In this document: one piece after another, positions 1 through 6,600 of the stretch
Position numbering within the stretch: the first letter of the stretch is position 1
How the letters are laid out: each line of letters opens with the position of its first letter
DNA from: Alphaproteobacteria bacterium
Lineage (GTDB): Bacteria; Pseudomonadota; Alphaproteobacteria; Rhodospirillales; Magnetovibrionaceae
NCBI GenBank assembly: GCA_015231605.1
Contig: JADGBG010000007.1
Coordinates: 1 to 37,966, forward strand
Reading direction: 5' to 3'
DNA length: 37,966 nucleotides
The notes under the pieces: generated by a model
Database searches by the model: none
Told to the model about the DNA's origin: nothing
Seen by the model: the letters and a program-made list of their open reading frames with translations, nothing else
Made by a program: the position numbers and the translations under genes

Positions 1-222
1 GACGCGCAGCAACCCCAGCCGCCGGCTCCGCCGCCCCCAGCGCCTCAACCGCCACGCATGCCCCCGCTGGGCAGCACGCCGCCCGCGACGCCGCCATCCA
101 TGCACAAAACGCCGCCCAAGGGTGTCGTGCTCAACGGTCAAAACCTGACCGCCGAGGAATTGCAGACAACCAACGCCGCCTCGCAAAACGACCTGTTGAG
201 CGCCCTTCTCGGGAAAAAATAG
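1..222 (+). CDS. C-terminal end of a proline-rich protein of unknown function (5' end outside window)
   Basis: Frame 1 is open from the first base to a TAG at 220-222 and gives 73 residues. The first half is very rich in Pro, Gln and Ala, with runs such as PPAPPPPAPQPP, and looks like a disordered linker. It is followed by a short, more ordered tail with NGQNLTAEELQ and ending DLLSALLGKK. The coding frame is supported by the lack of stops and by high third-position G+C. Nothing here identifies a family. Proline-rich linkers occur in TonB-like, secretion and cell-envelope proteins, but I see no diagnostic motif. The gene runs towards the convergent ClpC-like gene, with about 100 bases between them. 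Confidence 0.6.
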   Translation, partial: DAQQPQPPAPPPPAPQPPRMPPLGSTPPATPPSMHKTPPKGVVLNGQNLTAEELQTTNAASQNDLLSALLGKK

Positions 223-243
223 CGTTCACGCCGGGACATCAAC

Positions 244-268
244 GGCCCGCGACCACTTGGTTGCGGCC
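244..268. terminator. Imperfect stem-loop between convergent genes
   Basis: GGCCCGCGACCA, a two-base loop and TGGTTGCGGCC form a stem of about eleven pairs with one G-T wobble and one bulged C. It lies in the gap between the proline-rich gene ending at 222 and the ClpC-like gene ending at 321. There is no good T-tract on either side, so it could be a weak terminator or a 3'-end protecting hairpin. The convergent position is the main argument. Confidence 0.3.
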
Positions 269-320
269 TTCCGGCTTGGCTTGGCATCGCATCGATCCCC
301 GTAGCCAGCCTGGCGCAGGG

Positions 321-2783
321 TCATGAGGATTTCTCCACCACCGCAGTCCCCGTGACATCGAAGACCACCTCGCGTCCCGAGAGCGACACCCGGACCCGGC
401 AATTATCGGGGCATTCGGCGTGCACGATCTTCATGGCGAGCGGATTTTCGATCTGACGCTCCACTTCGCGGCGCAATGGGCGCGCGCCATAGACCGGGTC
501 GAAGCCGTCCTCGGCCAATTTTTCGATGACCGCGCCGTCGACGTCGAGAACCACGCCCCGCCCCATCATCCGTTCGGCCAACTCGTCGACGAACATGGAG
601 GCGATGGTGCGCACGTGCTCGCGCTCCAGGTAATGAAACACGATGATGTCATCCAGCCTGTTGAGAAATTCGGGTTTGAAGAATTTCTTCACCTCGTGCA
701 TCACCAGGCTTTGCGCCTCTTCGTAGTCCGGCGTCTCGGACGTGATGAAGCCGATGGGCCGCTTGTCGGGCGATAAGGTTTCGGTCCCCAAATTCGACGT
801 GCCGATCAGGATGGTGTTGCGAAACGACACCGTTCGGCCCTGGGCGTCGGTAAGGCGTCCCTCGTCGAGGATTTGCAACAGCATGTTGAAAACATCCGGA
901 TGGGCCTTTTCGACCTCGTCCAGCAGCACCACGGTGTAGGGCGAGCGGCGCACCCGTTCGGTCAATTGGCCGCCTTCGCCGTAACCGATGTAACCGGGCG
1001 GCGCGCCGATCAGCTTGGAAACCTCGTGGCGTTCCATGTATTCCGACATGTCGATGCGCACGATACGGGTTTCATCGTCCAGCAGGAACGCGGCCAGGGC
1101 CTTTGCCAGTTCGGTCTTGCCCACGCCCGTCGGCCCCAGGAACAGGAACGAGCCGATCGGCCGCTTGGCGGACGTGATCCCCGCGCGGTTGCGGCGGATG
1201 GCGTTGGCGACGGCGGTGACGGCGTTTTCCTGGCCGACGATGCGTTTGTGCAGTTCGTCTTCCATGCGCGCCAGCTTTTCGGATTCCGTTTCCACCATGC
1301 GCGCGACCGGAATGCCGGTCCACTTCGCCACCACCTCGGCGATGTCCTGGGCGGTGACCACGGCCTCTTCCTCGCCCCGATCCCCCCGCCAACGGGCGCG
1401 GGCGCCCCGGATTTTTTCGTCCAGTTGCAGGATCTCCATTTGCAGCCGTGCGGCTTCTTCGAAGTTCTGAACGTTGAAGGCCTCGGTCTTTTCCCGGTTG
1501 AGTTTTTGATGCAGCCGTTCCAGACGGCCCACGTCATGAGGAATGGAACTGACCCGCAGGTGCTTGCGCGATCCCGCCTCGTCGATCAGGTCGACGGCCT
1601 TGTCGGGCAGCTTGCGGTCGCTCAGGTAGCGTTCCGAGAGCCGCGCCGCCGCATCGAAGGCTTCAGACAGGTATTTGATTTTATGATGTTTTTCATAGCG
1701 AGGCGCGATGCCCTTGAGAATCTCGATGGTGTCGTCCAGGCTCGGCTCGCGCACCAATATGGGATGAAACCGGCGTTCCAACGCCTTGTCGGCCTCGACG
1801 TACTTGCGGTATTCGTCCAACGTGTCCGCGCCGATCACCTGTAGATCGCCGTGCGCCAGGGCGGCTTTCAAAAGACTGGGCGCGTCGATGCCCCCCGCTC
1901 CCGCGCCGGCCCCCACCACGGTGTGCAATTCGTCGATGAACAAAATCACCTGCCCGCGCGCCTCGATCACCGCGTCGCGCACGGATTTGAGCCGTTGTTC
2001 GAATTCGCCGCGCATGCTGGCCCCGGCGACGATTTCGCCCATGTCCAGCGATAGGACCTTCTTGTTCAACAGTGTATCCGGCACGTCGGCGTTGACGATG
2101 CGTTGCGCAAGGCCTTCGACGATCACGGTCTTGCCCACGCCGGGCTCGCCGATCAGCACGGGATTGTTCTTCTTGCGCCTGGAAAGCGTCTGGATGATCG
2201 ACTGGATTTCCTCTTCGCGCCCGATCACGGGATCCAGTTCGCCGTTGTGCGCCATTTCGGTCAGGTCCTTGGTGTAGACCTTGAGCGCGTCTTCCTTGGT
2301 TTCGGCGTCCTGGGCCTGAAGCGTGCGCCCCGCGCGCAGTTCCTTCAGCGCGTCGCGGGCCTGCCCCTGGGTGACGCCGGTTTCCTTGAGCAACGGCGCG
2401 GTCATGCCGGCCTTGTCGTCGAACATGGCGATCAGCAACGTGCCGGTGCCGATGAACGCGTCGCCCAACGCCTTGGCCTCGGCCAGGGCGGTCTTGAACA
2501 GGTCCTCGACCTCCTGGGCCATGACGATCTGGGCGTTTTTCACCGGCGGGGTGGACTGGTGGCGCTGCTGGATCTTGCCGATCAACAGGCCGATGGCGTC
2601 ATCGGGGTCCGGCAGCAGCTTTTCGAAGATCCTGTAGGCTTCGGTGTCGGGCTGGGACAGCAACGCCATCAACAGGAAATCGGACGTGAGCACGTTCTGG
2701 CGCATGCCCGCCAGAACGCTCACGGCCGTTTCGATGGTCTCCACGACTTTCTGGGTGCTTTGCTGAACGTATTTTCGGAACAT
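321..2783 (-). CDS. ClpC-like AAA+ unfoldase (Clp/Hsp100 ATPase with UVR-type middle domain)
   Basis: Two-ring AAA+ protein unfoldase, 820 aa from the ATG at 2783. An in-frame GTG at 2813 would add ten residues. I prefer the ATG because [14 protein letters not shown] lines up with the usual start of the Clp N-domain and an AGG lies a few bases upstream. Order, numbered from the GTG: Clp N-domain (about 12-155); first ATPase module with GEPGVGKT (about 223) and Walker [10 protein letters not shown] (about 291); a short middle domain with a UVR-like helix [12 protein letters not shown] (about 450); second module with GPTGVGKTE (about 560) and [12 protein letters not shown] (about 628). A short UVR middle domain, not the long ClpB coiled coil, points to ClpC. 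IGF at about 687-689 sits where ClpC and ClpX carry their ClpP-docking loop, so partnership with ClpP is inferred. Oddity: GADTLDEYR in module 1, where the family usually has GATTLDEYR. No clpP or adaptor gene is nearby. Confidence 0.85.
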   Translation of the reverse strand: MFRKYVQQSTQKVVETIETAVSVLAGMRQNVLTSDFLLMALLSQPDTEAYRIFEKLLPDPDDAIGLLIGKIQQRHQSTPPVKNAQIVMAQEVEDLFKTALAEAKALGDAFIGTGTLLIAMFDDKAGMTAPLLKETGVTQGQARDALKELRAGRTLQAQDAETKEDALKVYTKDLTEMAHNGELDPVIGREEEIQSIIQTLSRRKKNNPVLIGEPGVGKTVIVEGLAQRIVNADVPDTLLNKKVLSLDMGEIVAGASMRGEFEQRLKSVRDAVIEARGQVILFIDELHTVVGAGAGAGGIDAPSLLKAALAHGDLQVIGADTLDEYRKYVEADKALERRFHPILVREPSLDDTIEILKGIAPRYEKHHKIKYLSEAFDAAARLSERYLSDRKLPDKAVDLIDEAGSRKHLRVSSIPHDVGRLERLHQKLNREKTEAFNVQNFEEAARLQMEILQLDEKIRGARARWRGDRGEEEAVVTAQDIAEVVAKWTGIPVARMVETESEKLARMEDELHKRIVGQENAVTAVANAIRRNRAGITSAKRPIGSFLFLGPTGVGKTELAKALAAFLLDDETRIVRIDMSEYMERHEVSKLIGAPPGYIGYGEGGQLTERVRRSPYTVVLLDEVEKAHPDVFNMLLQILDEGRLTDAQGRTVSFRNTILIGTSNLGTETLSPDKRPIGFITSETPDYEEAQSLVMHEVKKFFKPEFLNRLDDIIVFHYLEREHVRTIASMFVDELAERMMGRGVVLDVDGAVIEKLAEDGFDPVYGARPLRREVERQIENPLAMKIVHAECPDNCRVRVSLSGREVVFDVTGTAVVEKSS

Positions 2784-2852
2784 CGCGGACCTCGCACGCG
2801 GTTTCCGTGTCACATCCTATCATAAAACGGATTCGGGTGGTATTGAAGCGTT

Positions 2853-3566
2853 TCACAATCCGTCCAGGGTCGCCGCCAGGTCACCACCGGCGGCGATGGC
2901 GATTTTGGCTTCGATCAACCGCACCTGACCGGCCGCGCGCGCCAAGGCGACTTCCGCCGCCGTCATGGCGCGCATGAAATCGCCGATGGGAACCGTCCGG
3001 TCGGCGTCGTAGCGGTCCTGGGCATCCAACAGATTCAGGCGCTCCTCACCCCAAGCCGCCTTGGCCGTCTGCAAGGCCGCCCACGCGGCATCCCGCTCGG
3101 CCGACAGCGCGGGGGGCGTCCCGGCGGGCGCGTCCGGAAAGGTTTCCGGGGCCTCGGGCGCGACGGCCAGGGCGTCGGCGAAGGGAATGCCGGTCATGGC
3201 CTTCAACTTGGCGCGAAGCTGCTGGTTTTCGCCAATGACGCCGTCGCGTTCCGCCGCCACCGCCATCGCTTGATTTTCCAGCTCGGCCATAACGTCGGGG
3301 TTCGATCCGGCCTCGCGGGCGTTCATGATGGCGAACATGGAACCGGTACGGCGTTCGTCCATGTGTTGGACTTCCAGTTCCGAGGCATGAAGCGCGTAAT
3401 AGACCGTCAGCGCGTCGAGCACGGATTGCGGGGCCGCGCCGGACATGGCGCGGGCGAGTTCCGCGTCGGTCTTTGGCGATTGCGCCTGGGCGCCACCGGC
3501 GAACAGCGCGGCCAAGGCCAATGAGGTCACGGCGTAGATCCGGATCATCCAAAATGATTTCAACAT
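2853..3566 (-). CDS. Exported TolC-like alpha-hairpin protein, half family length
   Basis: Secreted protein of 237 aa from the ATG at 3566, which has GAGGG about eight bases upstream. A longer upstream reading lacks a ribosome site and would put 19 residues ahead of the signal peptide. MLKSFWMIRIYAVTSLALAA ending GGAQAQ is a clear Sec signal peptide. The mature part is long Ala-rich helices in two repeats: about 60-120 with AMTGIPFADAL, and about 155-230 with DRYDADRTVPIGDFMRA followed by AEVALARAAGQVRLIEAKI. The G-x-P after a long helix and the R-Y-D-A-x-R-T-V-P-I-x-D-F turn resemble the helical hairpins of TolC-type outer-membrane factors. The beta-barrel strands and the second half of a normal TolC (over 400 aa) are missing. 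It lies 10 bases behind the thioredoxin-fold gene, apparently last in a unit headed by a copper chaperone. Function is unproven; a degenerate efflux component or a periplasmic structural protein is possible. Confidence 0.6.
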   Translation of the reverse strand: MLKSFWMIRIYAVTSLALAALFAGGAQAQSPKTDAELARAMSGAAPQSVLDALTVYYALHASELEVQHMDERRTGSMFAIMNAREAGSNPDVMAELENQAMAVAAERDGVIGENQQLRAKLKAMTGIPFADALAVAPEAPETFPDAPAGTPPALSAERDAAWAALQTAKAAWGEERLNLLDAQDRYDADRTVPIGDFMRAMTAAEVALARAAGQVRLIEAKIAIAAGGDLAATLDGL

Positions 3567-3576
3567 ATTACAGCCC

Positions 3577-4095
3577 TCACTTTCCAGCGCGCACGAAATC
3601 CAGGAAGGTCGTGCCGTCCGCATAGGCGGCGGTGGCGACGTACCGACCGGCGGCCATGAACACGCCCGGTTCCTGGTATCCGGTCAGACGCAGGACATCC
3701 TTGCCGTCCTTGTCGAAATACACGAACAACGGCGTCGCGCGGGCGCGCATCGCGTTGGCGTATTCCTTTTCCGTGGTGGCTTCGCCGCCATGGGACACTA
3801 CGTCCAGGTCGCCCTTGATGTTCAGCTCCAGCATCACGAACGACGGCGTATACAGCGCCCCCACATCGGGGTTGGGAAAGACGCGCTTGTGCATCTTGGC
3901 GCAATACGGACAACCGTTCTGCCCGAACATGACGAACAGGGTTTTGCCATCCTCGGCCGCGGCGGCGATTTCAGCGGGCAGGTCGTAATCGATGGGTTCG
4001 ATAATGAAGTCGACCGCGCGCGCCGGTTGGGCAATCCCCAGCCCGGAGAAAAGAAGGGCCGCCGCCACGACGACGCGACCAATGAAGCTGTTCAT
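3577..4095 (-). CDS. Exported thioredoxin-fold protein (SoxW/DsbC-like, CPYC)
   Basis: Periplasmic thioredoxin-like protein of 172 aa. The start at 4095 (MNSFIGRVVV) is chosen over the ATG two codons upstream at 4101 because AGGGGAG then has normal spacing. MNSFIGRVVVAAALLFSGLG plus IAQPARA is a signal peptide. The mature part has the thioredoxin beta strand FVMFGQNGCPYCAKMHKRVF, with the redox pair in CPYC, and the conserved cis-proline region RATPLFVYFDKDGKDVLRL. Long inserts around NPDVGALYTPSFVMLELNIKG are typical of the thioredoxin_2/SoxW group that reduces periplasmic partners. It sits between a CopZ-like chaperone and a TolC-like protein, so a role in keeping copper-handling cysteines reduced is plausible. 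The fold and redox motif are seen; the substrate is a guess. Confidence 0.8.
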   Translation of the reverse strand: MNSFIGRVVVAAALLFSGLGIAQPARAVDFIIEPIDYDLPAEIAAAAEDGKTLFVMFGQNGCPYCAKMHKRVFPNPDVGALYTPSFVMLELNIKGDLDVVSHGGEATTEKEYANAMRARATPLFVYFDKDGKDVLRLTGYQEPGVFMAAGRYVATAAYADGTTFLDFVRAGK

Positions 4096-4136
4096 GGACA
4101 TTCTCCCCTTGTCACCGTTCCCCACGAACGGAATGC

Positions 4137-4340
4137 CTAGCCGGCACGGCCCTGAAATTCGAACCCGGCGGCCTCGACGGCACGTCGCACCTGGACGTCG
4201 TCGGCGCCGCTCACGGTGACGGTCTTGGCGGCCAGATCGACCTGGACCTCCGCGCCGGCGGACGCCTCCTTGATGGCGTTGGTGACGGAATTCGCGCATC
4301 CGCCACACGACATGCCGATAACTTTGTAAGTCGTGCTCAT
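4137..4340 (-). CDS. copZ: CopZ-like heavy-metal-associated (HMA) copper chaperone
   Basis: Small cytosolic metal chaperone of 67 aa, a single HMA domain. The start at 4340 (MSTTYKVIGMSCGGC) has GAGAGG eight bases upstream; the longer upstream reading has no support. The metal site is GMSCGGC, with two cysteines that bind Cu(I) in this family, and the beta-alpha-beta-beta-alpha-beta pattern is complete (VQVDLAAKTVTVSG, then VRRAVEAAGFEF). There is no signal peptide, which separates it from MerP. CopZ-type proteins carry Cu(I) to P1B-ATPases such as CopA, and a copA gene lies about 2.3 kb away on the same strand. It heads the unit continuing into the thioredoxin-fold and TolC-like genes (41-base and 10-base gaps). 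The exact metal cannot be read from sequence; copper is the most common. Confidence 0.85.
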   Translation of the reverse strand: MSTTYKVIGMSCGGCANSVTNAIKEASAGAEVQVDLAAKTVTVSGADDVQVRRAVEAAGFEFQGRAG

Positions 4341-4371
4341 GACGATCCTCTCGAGTGTTGACGAGTTCCCT

Positions 4372-4402
4372 ATCCTAACGCCCCCCGCGGCCTGCCCGTC
4401 AA
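4372..4402 (-). promoter_or_regulatory. Candidate promoter of the copZ unit with a 19-bp spacer
   Basis: On the minus strand TTGACG (4402-4397) and TAGGAT (4377-4372) are separated by 19 bp, and transcription would begin about 25 bases before the copZ ATG. A 19-20 bp spacer is characteristic of promoters activated by MerR-family regulators such as CueR. The spacer contains a CCGCGG palindrome, but I do not see the classic CCTTCC...GGAAGG dyad. The boxes match the consensus 5/6 and 4/6. Confidence 0.35.
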
Positions 4403-4478
4403 TGGCAATGTTGATCTTTTCCCGGCGCGACACAACATGGTGTATGCTAGTAGATGTATCGCGAGTGAGGATGGTCCC

Positions 4479-5192
4479 ATGTCAGACGTCACGGGCTCAT
4501 CGCCCGCCTCCATCGCCGCGTCCGTGCAAACTCTGCGTACGCTGTCCACGTCGTCCCCGACCACGGGCGATGGGTACAGGGCGGCCCTGCCCGCGTTCCT
4601 GACGGACGGCGTCAGTCCATACGATTACGCCGTCGTCCCCACCGACAAGGCCAGGGCGTTCCTGACCGCCGCCGTATTCATGGGCGACACCATTACGGGC
4701 ATGCTGCAAGGGCTGGTCAAAGCCGCCGAGGTCGCCGCGTCCTCGCTGACCAAAACGGACGCCAACATCTACGTGGCGTACGGAACCCGCATCAGCGTCG
4801 GAAACATTTCCGCGGACATCAAGCGCACCCTGGAGCGCATCGACGAACTGGTGGAAAACAGCGCCGTGGGCGGGGCCAATCTGTTGTCCAGCGCGTCTCC
4901 CACCATCTCGTTGCGCACCACCCTGCACGGGGGAGAAATCAAGCTGTCGCCCCAGCCGCTGGACACGGCGGGGCTGAACCTTCAAGGCATGGACCTGCAC
5001 AAGTCCGGAGGGACGCAGGAGGCGGTCGCCCTGCTGCGCGCCGCCGTGCGGATCGCGGAACAGCGCACCGAAGGACTGCGCCTGTTGGACGGGGCGATCA
5101 ACGGAACCTCGCCGTTCACCAGCAAGCTCGCGTCCCTACAGGCCACGGGGGCGTCCGAACTCCGGGGGCTGCTGGTGAACCTGTTCGCCTAA
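4479..5192 (+). CDS. Flagellin-like protein of unknown function
   Basis: 237 aa from the ATG at 4479, with GTGAGG eight bases upstream; an earlier in-frame ATG at 4437 lacks a ribosome site. No signal peptide or membrane segment. The layout resembles flagellin: an N-terminal helical part (about 55-135) ending RTLERIDELVENSAVGGANL, close to the flagellin pattern of a long helix followed by FNGxNLL; a short variable middle; and a C-terminal part GLNLQGMDL followed by a helix AVALLRAAVRIAEQRTEGLR that mirrors the flagellin C-terminal helix. The match is distant and the usual N-terminal SLxAxRxL helix is not obvious. It stands alone, without flagellar genes, and ends in a 4-base convergent overlap with the deacetylase gene. 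It could be a diverged flagellin-fold filament or cap protein; I would not assign a function. Confidence 0.6.
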   Translation: MSDVTGSSPASIAASVQTLRTLSTSSPTTGDGYRAALPAFLTDGVSPYDYAVVPTDKARAFLTAAVFMGDTITGMLQGLVKAAEVAASSLTKTDANIYVAYGTRISVGNISADIKRTLERIDELVENSAVGGANLLSSASPTISLRTTLHGGEIKLSPQPLDTAGLNLQGMDLHKSGGTQEAVALLRAAVRIAEQRTEGLRLLDGAINGTSPFTSKLASLQATGASELRGLLVNLFA

Positions 5193-6370
5193 CCGTGGTA
5201 TCCGGAGATGGATTGCGTGCTTTTTTGCAGCCGCGAACGCATCACGGCGCTGATGGGAACGACGTGGACGCCGCGCGCGCGGGCCTCGACCATCCAGGTC
5301 TTGAGCACTTCGATGGTGGCGTCGCGCGGATGGCCGATGGCGATGGCGTAACCGTGCTTGCGCGCCAACGTTTCCGCCGCGTCCAGTTGCTTGAGCACCT
5401 CGTCCGGGTCGTTGACGTTGTCCAGAAACACGTTGCGTTCCAGCGCCGCAAGGCCCAGGTCCCGCGCCACCTTCGGGCCGACGGTCTTGCTCGACGTGCG
5501 GCTGTCCAGGAACATCAGGCCGCGCTTTTGGATCTCCTCCAACACCACGCGCATGGCGCGGGCGTCCTCGGTGAAGCGGCTGCCCATGTGGTTGTTGACG
5601 CCGACGAATCCGTCGAACCGGTCCATTCCCCAGTTGGCGAGGGTACGCAACTCGCCGTCCGGCATGCTCGACATCAGCACGTTGGGGCCCGGATCGATGG
5701 CTCCGTTGCCGGGTTCCATGGACATGTGCAGGAACAACTCGTGCCCGCTTTCGCGCGCCGCGCGGGATTGTTCGGGCAAATCTTCGGCATAGGTCATGAA
5801 AGACAGTGTCAACGGTCCCGGCACGTCTTCCCACATGCGCCGGGATCGTGCGCGGTCCACGCCCATGTCGTCGATGACCACGGCGACCATCGGCGCGTCC
5901 CCGGCCCCGCTTTCGGCGGGCAAGGCATTGGCCAGCCATGCCGGGTCTTGGGTCCGTTCGACCAGGCCGTCCAAGGTATCATGTTCGATGGCCGCGATTT
6001 GCGCGGCATTTGGCAAAGGCGCGGGCTCGTGCACGGTTTCGTGCTCGTGCACCATTTCCTCATAGGCCGGCCGTTCCGGTTCGCCGTGCGCGTTGGGGTC
6101 GGCCAGGATCACCCCCCGCTCGTCCGCGGTTTGCTGGATCACCACGGGACCGGACGGCTTCGCCGCGCCGCGCCCATGGCCGAACAGCGTTTCCGCGCCC
6201 CAATAGCCGACGCCCATGGCGAGACCCAGCACGGCGCCGAACGCCAGCACCCCGGCCACGGGAAAGCCCCCCGCACTGCCCCACACATGCCAGCCCAAAC
6301 GACGGCGCGCCTCGTGCTTGGCGGCGGTGCGCTTGGCGTGCGTGCGGGAATGATCACTCTTTCGTGACAT
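5189..6370 (-). CDS. Divergent polysaccharide deacetylase family protein (YibQ-type)
   Basis: 393 aa from the ATG at 6370, with AAGGAAGG about six bases upstream. A basic N-terminus (about 1-25) precedes one membrane anchor, FPVAGVLAFGAVLGLAMGVG, then a low-complexity linker rich in Glu, His and Pro, then the catalytic-like domain from about 165. That domain contains VAVVIDDMGVD, HLxMEPGN-like and NNHMGSRFT segments and AIGHPRDATIEVL, the marks of the divergent polysaccharide deacetylase (DUF610/YibQ) family with a carbohydrate esterase 4-like barrel. Such proteins are anchored in the inner membrane facing the periplasm. In many alphaproteobacteria a relative sits beside the carboxy-terminal protease gene ctpA, but here it stands alone. 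Its true substrate is not established. Confidence 0.85.
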   Translation of the reverse strand: MSRKSDHSRTHAKRTAAKHEARRRLGWHVWGSAGGFPVAGVLAFGAVLGLAMGVGYWGAETLFGHGRGAAKPSGPVVIQQTADERGVILADPNAHGEPERPAYEEMVHEHETVHEPAPLPNAAQIAAIEHDTLDGLVERTQDPAWLANALPAESGAGDAPMVAVVIDDMGVDRARSRRMWEDVPGPLTLSFMTYAEDLPEQSRAARESGHELFLHMSMEPGNGAIDPGPNVLMSSMPDGELRTLANWGMDRFDGFVGVNNHMGSRFTEDARAMRVVLEEIQKRGLMFLDSRTSSKTVGPKVARDLGLAALERNVFLDNVNDPDEVLKQLDAAETLARKHGYAIAIGHPRDATIEVLKTWMVEARARGVHVVPISAVMRSRLQKSTQSISGYHG

Positions 6371-6470
6371 GAAGGGCCTTCCTTGGGCGGGCGGGACTCG
6401 GTTTTTTAGAATTCACGGGAATGGGAACGCCGTCAACGCCATCGGTTGCGGTCGAGGATAACAAGAAGAC

Positions 6471-6600
6471 ATGAACGATTTATTGGTTTGGTCGGTCGCG
6501 TTCGAAACCGGAAACCCGATGGTTGACCACGAACACAAAGCCCTGCTCCAACTCCCCCACCTCGGGATGCGGGCCGCCGTTCACGGACAGAAACGTCAGC
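6471..6600 (+). pseudogene. 5' remnant of a bacteriohemerythrin gene, truncated at the copA end
   Basis: From the ATG at 6471 the translation begins MNDLLVWSVAFETGNPMVD and continues EHKALLQL. The pattern W-x(5)-ETGNP-x-VDxEHKxL is the start of bacteriohemerythrins, including the first iron-ligand histidine of the EHK motif. Similarity fades over the next 15 residues (MRAAVHG may be the last recognisable piece). From about 6600 the frame only runs antisense to the end of copA and stops at 6743 without the remaining iron ligands (HFxxEE, HxxxH). A whole bacteriohemerythrin is about 130-200 aa, so at most a third is present. A short translated peptide is possible, but an iron-binding protein is not. 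Confidence 0.6.

Noticed and set aside
4411-4448. TTGATC and TATGCT as a promoter of the flagellin-like gene
   Set aside because: The spacing of 26 bases is too long for sigma-70, and no sigma-28 or sigma-54 pattern fits.
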